From assembly GCA_043101605.1 (NCBI GenBank), contig JBICIG010000051.1, positions 1-15,898 of the forward strand: a DNA stretch of 15,898 nt, read 5' to 3'. Below the pieces are notes generated by a model that was given only the letters and a program-made list of their open reading frames with translations, had not been told where the DNA came from and ran no database searches. The stretch comes from JBICIG01 sp043101605. GTDB taxonomy: Bacteria > Planctomycetota > Phycisphaerae > Phycisphaerales > UBA1924. Made by a program: the position numbers and the translations under genes. This document shows, piece by piece, positions 12,644 through 15,898 of this stretch (position 1 is the first letter of the stretch; each line of letters begins with the position of its first letter).

Positions 12644-14362
12644 TTAGGGCAGCCGGATCGGGCGGTGCATCCACGCGGTCATCGCCTCGGCGAGCCAGGG
12701 CTTGGCAAGCAGAACGATCAGCACCGCGATCGCCAGCGAGGGCCCGAAGGGCATCGCGGCCCGGCGACCGCCCGAGATCACCCGGCGGAGCAGTTCGATG
12801 TAGAGCCCGATCGGGGCGGCGAGGAAGAAGGCGAGGGTCGGGTCGATCCAGCCCAGGCACGCCCCGACGCCCGCCATCAGGTGGACATCGCCGAGCCCCA
12901 TGGCTTCCTTGCGGAACAGGAGCGAGCCGAGGATCCGGACGCCCCAGACCACGCCGCCGCCGATGAGGTAGCCCAGCAGCGAGCCCGAGAGGATTTCGAG
13001 CCAGCGCGGAACGGTGTCGGTCGGGACGGGGGTGAAGCTGACGGGGTCGGTGGTCCAGGGCCCGCCGAGGTTCCAGGCGATCGAGGCGCCGAGCAGGGCG
13101 AGCACGATCGCGGGCCCGACGAAGAGGAGTTCGCGGAGCATCTCGCGCCGGGCGTGGGGATACTCGAGCCAGAGGTCGGTGGGCGATTCCTCGGGAGGCT
13201 CGTCGGGGTCTGGCTCGTCGGGGACGGGGGCGAGCCGATTCGCGATCAGCCCACCTGGGATCGGGCCGAGAAGGGCGCCGATGAGGACACCGATCGCGGG
13301 GACGAGATCGAAGAGGGACGCGACGACGCCGCCGACCGCGGCGAGAGCGATGACAGCCGCGGCGATGGTCAGCCAGCGGCGGGTCGCGAGCCGGACGGAT
13401 GCGGGCCACGGGGCGGGGTTGGCTTTGGAACTGGTTTCGGTTCCGGCGGGGTCTTCCCTGGGCTCGGCGGGCGAGACGGGGCCGAGCGCGGCGTCGGGGA
13501 CAGCCCGGATCGCATCGGGCGGTTCGGTCGGAGCGTCGTCGGCGGATGCGAGCGGCTCGAGCGGGGGCAAGCCTCGCTTGGCGCGTTCGGCGGCTTCCCA
13601 GTCGTCGTAGTCGGCAAAGCTGCGCTTGAGCAGGCCGAGTTTCATGAGGAGCAGGCTCAGCGCGATGCCGAGCATCCCCCCCAGCGCGACGCCGACCCAG
13701 GGCCAGCCTGTTCGGCCGGGGGTGGCGATGGCGTAGGACCAGTCGGGCGTCCACATCCAGCCCCGGCGGGCGTTGGCTTCGAGCAGGTATTGCCCGAGGT
13801 GCCCCGCGACGCCGACGATCGCGGGCGTCCACGCGAGGACAAGCGGGATCATGAAGGTCTTGGCGTCGACGATCGTCATCGCGACGAGCGAGCCGACGAG
13901 GATCAGAAGCATCACGAAGAGCGGCCAGGTGCGTCCAAGCCCGTTGGAAGCCCACTCGGGCTGGATCTGCCCGAGGTCGAGCCCGAGGAAGAGCGTGGTG
14001 CCTGACAGCGGGCCGGTGAACTGATCGAGCCCGTACCACAGAACATAGAACAGGACGAAGAGCAGCCCGACGAGCAGCTCGACGAGGGGGTACTCCGGGC
14101 TGATGGGGTTGCGGCAGTATCGGCAGCGGCCGCGGAGTGCGAGCCAGCCCAGGACGGGGATGTTGTCCTTCCACGAAAGGGTGTGGTGGCAGTTCGGGCA
14201 GGCCGACGAGGGCACCACGACGCCCATGCCGCGGGGCAGGCGGTAGACGAGGACATTGGTCAATGACCCGACGCAGGCGCCGTAAGCGAAGACGAACAGG
14301 ATCTTGGTGATCTCGGCCCAGAGGATGAGCGTCTCGGTCTGGGCGGCGAGCACGGGCGACAT
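12644..14362 (-). CDS. Prepilin peptidase (A24 family), unusually long
   Basis: This inner-membrane aspartic protease cleaves and often N-methylates type IV pilin or type II secretion pseudopilin precursors. The N-terminal domain has GSLTNVLVYRLPRG from about 32, the zinc-like pair CPNC (55-58) and CRYC (80-83), and SWKDNIPVLGWLALRGRC near 63. The first catalytic aspartate is D166 (IVDAKTFMIP); the second is D492 in MGLGD. At 572 residues it is about twice the usual 250-290. The extra length lies between the two aspartates: about 245-325 is a P/A/E/D-rich linker, then two membrane segments (331-350, 353-372), an acidic P/D/E stretch (378-396) and another membrane helix (413-430). The ATG at 14362 has GGAGG 11 bases upstream. 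It follows xseB by 24 bases, so it is probably cotranscribed. No pilin genes are in the window. Confidence 0.9.
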   Translation of the reverse strand: MSPVLAAQTETLILWAEITKILFVFAYGACVGSLTNVLVYRLPRGMGVVVPSSACPNCHHTLSWKDNIPVLGWLALRGRCRYCRNPISPEYPLVELLVGLLFVLFYVLWYGLDQFTGPLSGTTLFLGLDLGQIQPEWASNGLGRTWPLFVMLLILVGSLVAMTIVDAKTFMIPLVLAWTPAIVGVAGHLGQYLLEANARRGWMWTPDWSYAIATPGRTGWPWVGVALGGMLGIALSLLLMKLGLLKRSFADYDDWEAAERAKRGLPPLEPLASADDAPTEPPDAIRAVPDAALGPVSPAEPREDPAGTETSSKANPAPWPASVRLATRRWLTIAAAVIALAAVGGVVASLFDLVPAIGVLIGALLGPIPGGLIANRLAPVPDEPDPDEPPEESPTDLWLEYPHARREMLRELLFVGPAIVLALLGASIAWNLGGPWTTDPVSFTPVPTDTVPRWLEILSGSLLGYLIGGGVVWGVRILGSLLFRKEAMGLGDVHLMAGVGACLGWIDPTLAFFLAAPIGLYIELLRRVISGGRRAAMPFGPSLAIAVLIVLLAKPWLAEAMTAWMHRPIRLP

Positions 14363-14386
14363 GCGGGGCGATCCCTCCGGGGGCGG

Positions 14387-14686
14387 CTAGCGCCTGCGGG
14401 CATCATCGGCCCCGCTCGGGGGGGCGGATGAATCGTCCTCGTCATCGGGGGGCGAAGCGGCGGGCTTGAGCGAGCGGCGGTCGAGTTCGGCGACACGCTG
14501 CTCGGCGACCTCAAGGGCGGATCGGCAGCGTTCGACGAGGGCGGCACCGCGTTCGTACGCCTTGATCGATTCCTCGAGTCCGATCTCGCCCGATTCGATG
14601 CGCTCGATTATCGACTCGACTTCCTCGTGGGCGTCCTCGAAGGAGAGAGAGGCGGGGTCGGAGCCTGGCTTGGGTCGCTTGGCCAA
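14387..14686 (-). CDS. xseB: Exodeoxyribonuclease VII small subunit
   Basis: XseB binds XseA to form exonuclease VII, which degrades single-stranded DNA into oligonucleotides in the cytoplasm. The 99-residue product has the family core: LSFEDAHEEVESIIERIESG near 14-33, EIGLEESIKAYERGAALVER near 34-53 and CRSALEVAEQRV near 54-65. The last 30 or so residues are a disordered D/S/P/R-rich tail not needed by the family. The start is TTG at 14686, giving MAKRPKPG, which matches family N-termini; the ribosome site is weak (GAGTG). It lies 44 bases after xseA in the same direction, the usual pairing. Confidence 0.92.
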   Translation of the reverse strand: MAKRPKPGSDPASLSFEDAHEEVESIIERIESGEIGLEESIKAYERGAALVERCRSALEVAEQRVAELDRRSLKPAASPPDDEDDSSAPPSGADDARRR

Positions 14687-14730
14687 GGGAAAGCACTCGC
14701 AGGGCGAAAGAGTCGGTCGGAGAGGGCACC

Positions 14731-15882
14731 TTATCGGGGGGTGGCGAAGAGGTCCAACTGGTCGGGGTCGTCGGGGCGTCGGCGGCGGGCGGAGCGCGGG
14801 GAGGGACGCGGGCGGCGTTCCGGCGGCGCAACGCGATCGGCCGCGGCCGACCCGAGCACGCGGGAGTCGAGGGTGCCATCGGCAAGACGCGTGCGGATCA
14901 GGGCCTCGGGCGGAGCATCGGCGGGCGTGCGCACGACCGTGCCGTCCTTGAGCGTGGTGATCGAGTAGCCCCGCGCGAGCACGCTTCCCGGGCCGACGGC
15001 GTCGAGTTCGCGTGCGGCGGACTCGAGCCGCAAGCGATGCTCGCGGAGCGTCGACTTGGCGGCGCGCCCGAGCGTGCGCTCGGCTTCGGCAAGCCGCGCG
15101 GCGAGGGAGGCGTGGCGGATCGAGGGTTGGTGACGGTCGAGGTGGCGGGCCGCTACGGCGAGCCGGTTGGCGTGGGCCTGCAGCGTGCGCTCGGCGGTGC
15201 GCCCGAGCCGGAGGGTGGCGCGTTCGAGTCGGTCGGCGGCGAAGCGGACGGGGCCGGCTGGGTCGGCGACCAATGCGTGGCGGCGGAGCCCTTCGAGAAT
15301 ATGACGCGCTTCGGTCAGGCGGCGGCGCGCGGCGCTGGCGAGGTGGCGTGCGCGGTCGGTCAGTTGGCGTTGGAGCGCGGCTTTGTCGGGGAAGAGGGCG
15401 ACGGCGGCCTGGGTCGGCGTCGCGGCGCGGAGATCGGCGACGAGTTCAGCGATCGTGGTGTCGGACTCGTGACCGATCGCCGCGACGACGGGGACGGAGG
15501 ACCCGAGGATGGCGCGCGCGACGGTGCGTTCGTTGAAAGACCAGAGGTCTTCCATCGAGCCCCCGCCGCGGGTGACAAGGATCGCGTCGATGCCGAGGGT
15601 GTCGGCGTTGGCTGAGAGCTCGCGGATCGTGCGCGCGATCTCGTCGGCGGCGCCCTCGCCCTGCACGCGGGAATCGGCGAGCAGCAGGTCGATCATCGGG
15701 CAGCGTTGGGCGGCGGTCGCGAGGACATCCTGCCAGGCGGCGCTCGATCGGCTGGTGACGACGGCGACGCGACGCGGGAAGGCCGGGAGCGGGCGCTTCC
15801 GTGCGGGGTCGAACCAGCCCCGCTCGCGGAGTTCGTCGCAGAGCTGGCGGAAGGCGCGGTCGAGTTCGCCCAGCCCGGCGAG
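14731..15882 (-). CDS. xseA: Exodeoxyribonuclease VII large subunit, 5' end missing at contig end
   Basis: XseA is the catalytic subunit of exonuclease VII. The visible 383 residues begin LAGLGELDRAFRQLCDELRE, equivalent to the region just before the catalytic domain. The catalytic core has FDPARKRPLPAFPRRVAVVT, VTRGGGSMEDLWSFNERT, PVVAAIGHESDTTIAELVAD and LRAATPTQAAVALFPD. A long arginine/alanine-rich coiled coil follows (about 170-310), then the closing RGYSITTLKDGTVV block that marks the family's C-terminus. The N-terminal OB-fold, about 100 or more residues, is absent because the contig stops. An apparent GTG start at 15897 lies inside adapter sequence and is not real; the five codons VLFRS at 15897-15883 are adapter. 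Downstream xseB follows by 44 bases. Confidence 0.93.
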   Translation of the reverse strand, partial: LAGLGELDRAFRQLCDELRERGWFDPARKRPLPAFPRRVAVVTSRSSAAWQDVLATAAQRCPMIDLLLADSRVQGEGAADEIARTIRELSANADTLGIDAILVTRGGGSMEDLWSFNERTVARAILGSSVPVVAAIGHESDTTIAELVADLRAATPTQAAVALFPDKAALQRQLTDRARHLASAARRRLTEARHILEGLRRHALVADPAGPVRFAADRLERATLRLGRTAERTLQAHANRLAVAARHLDRHQPSIRHASLAARLAEAERTLGRAAKSTLREHRLRLESAARELDAVGPGSVLARGYSITTLKDGTVVRTPADAPPEALIRTRLADGTLDSRVLGSAAADRVAPPERRPRPSPRSARRRRPDDPDQLDLFATPR

Positions 15883-15898
15883 AGATCGGAAGAGCACA
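15883..15898 (+). other. Probable Illumina TruSeq adapter remnant at contig end
   Basis: The last 16 bases read AGATCGGAAGAGCACA, identical to the first 16 bases of the standard Illumina TruSeq adapter. They sit exactly at the end of the window, and in the xseA frame they encode VLFRS, a peptide known to appear at protein ends when adapters are left in assemblies. The match begins exactly where the expected XseA sequence stops making sense. This is an assembly artefact rather than biology. Confidence 0.93.

Noticed and set aside
12473..14005. Plus-strand open frame of about 500 codons antisense to the prepilin peptidase
   Set aside because: Shadow of the minus-strand gene, which has both catalytic aspartates and the CXXC pairs; the plus frame has no ribosome site or domain.
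1..15898. tRNA/rRNA genes, CRISPR arrays, insertion sequences, phage or plasmid genes
   Set aside because: No cloverleaf-like sequence, direct-repeat array, transposase motif or integrase motif was seen on either strand.

Overview
This GC-rich window looks like one end of a contig from a Gram-negative, Planctomycetota-like bacterium, perhaps of the Phycisphaerae; that placement is an inference. It rests on the base composition, KDO (lipopolysaccharide) synthesis, the futalosine route to menaquinone, an OmpA-type lipoprotein, a Trx-like lipoprotein, and an ECF sigma/RskA pair beside a fasciclin protein. No plasmid, phage, IS or CRISPR structure is visible. The last 16 bases match the start of the Illumina TruSeq adapter exactly, so the true sequence probably ends at 15882.

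Layout. (1) Positions 1-2906, minus strand: a compact operon of a TPR-repeat protein (TTG start), kdsB and mqnD, which runs off the left edge. The gaps are 3 and 8 bases. (2) Positions 3027-5262, plus strand: def, fmt and a putative HEXXH zinc metalloprotease, joined by 1- and 4-base overlaps. def/fmt is the classic pair for N-formylmethionine addition and removal; the third gene is the uncharacterised partner. (3) Positions 5328-8686, plus strand: a thioredoxin-fold lipoprotein (CPIC) and a large exported S9 prolyl-oligopeptidase-family peptidase. (4) Positions 8705-11467, minus strand: a secreted two-domain fasciclin (FAS1) protein, then an ECF sigma factor and its RskA-type anti-sigma factor, which overlap by GTGA. 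(5) Positions 11778-12479, minus strand: an OmpA/Pal-like lipoprotein with a clear intrinsic terminator. (6) Positions 12644-15882, minus strand: xseA (5' truncated by the contig end), xseB and an unusually long prepilin peptidase.

How the genes work together. Most are housekeeping genes: protein N-terminus maturation, KDO activation, menaquinone synthesis, exonuclease VII and prepilin processing. The most suggestive system is the SigK/RskA-like pair next to a FAS1 protein. It echoes Mycobacterium, where SigK-RskA controls the FAS1 antigens MPT70 and MPT83. The least explained gene is the HEXXH protein translationally coupled to def-fmt. Four genes appear to use non-ATG starts (TTG: TPR gene, sigma gene, xseB; GTG: rskA-like gene), so automatic start calls here need care.
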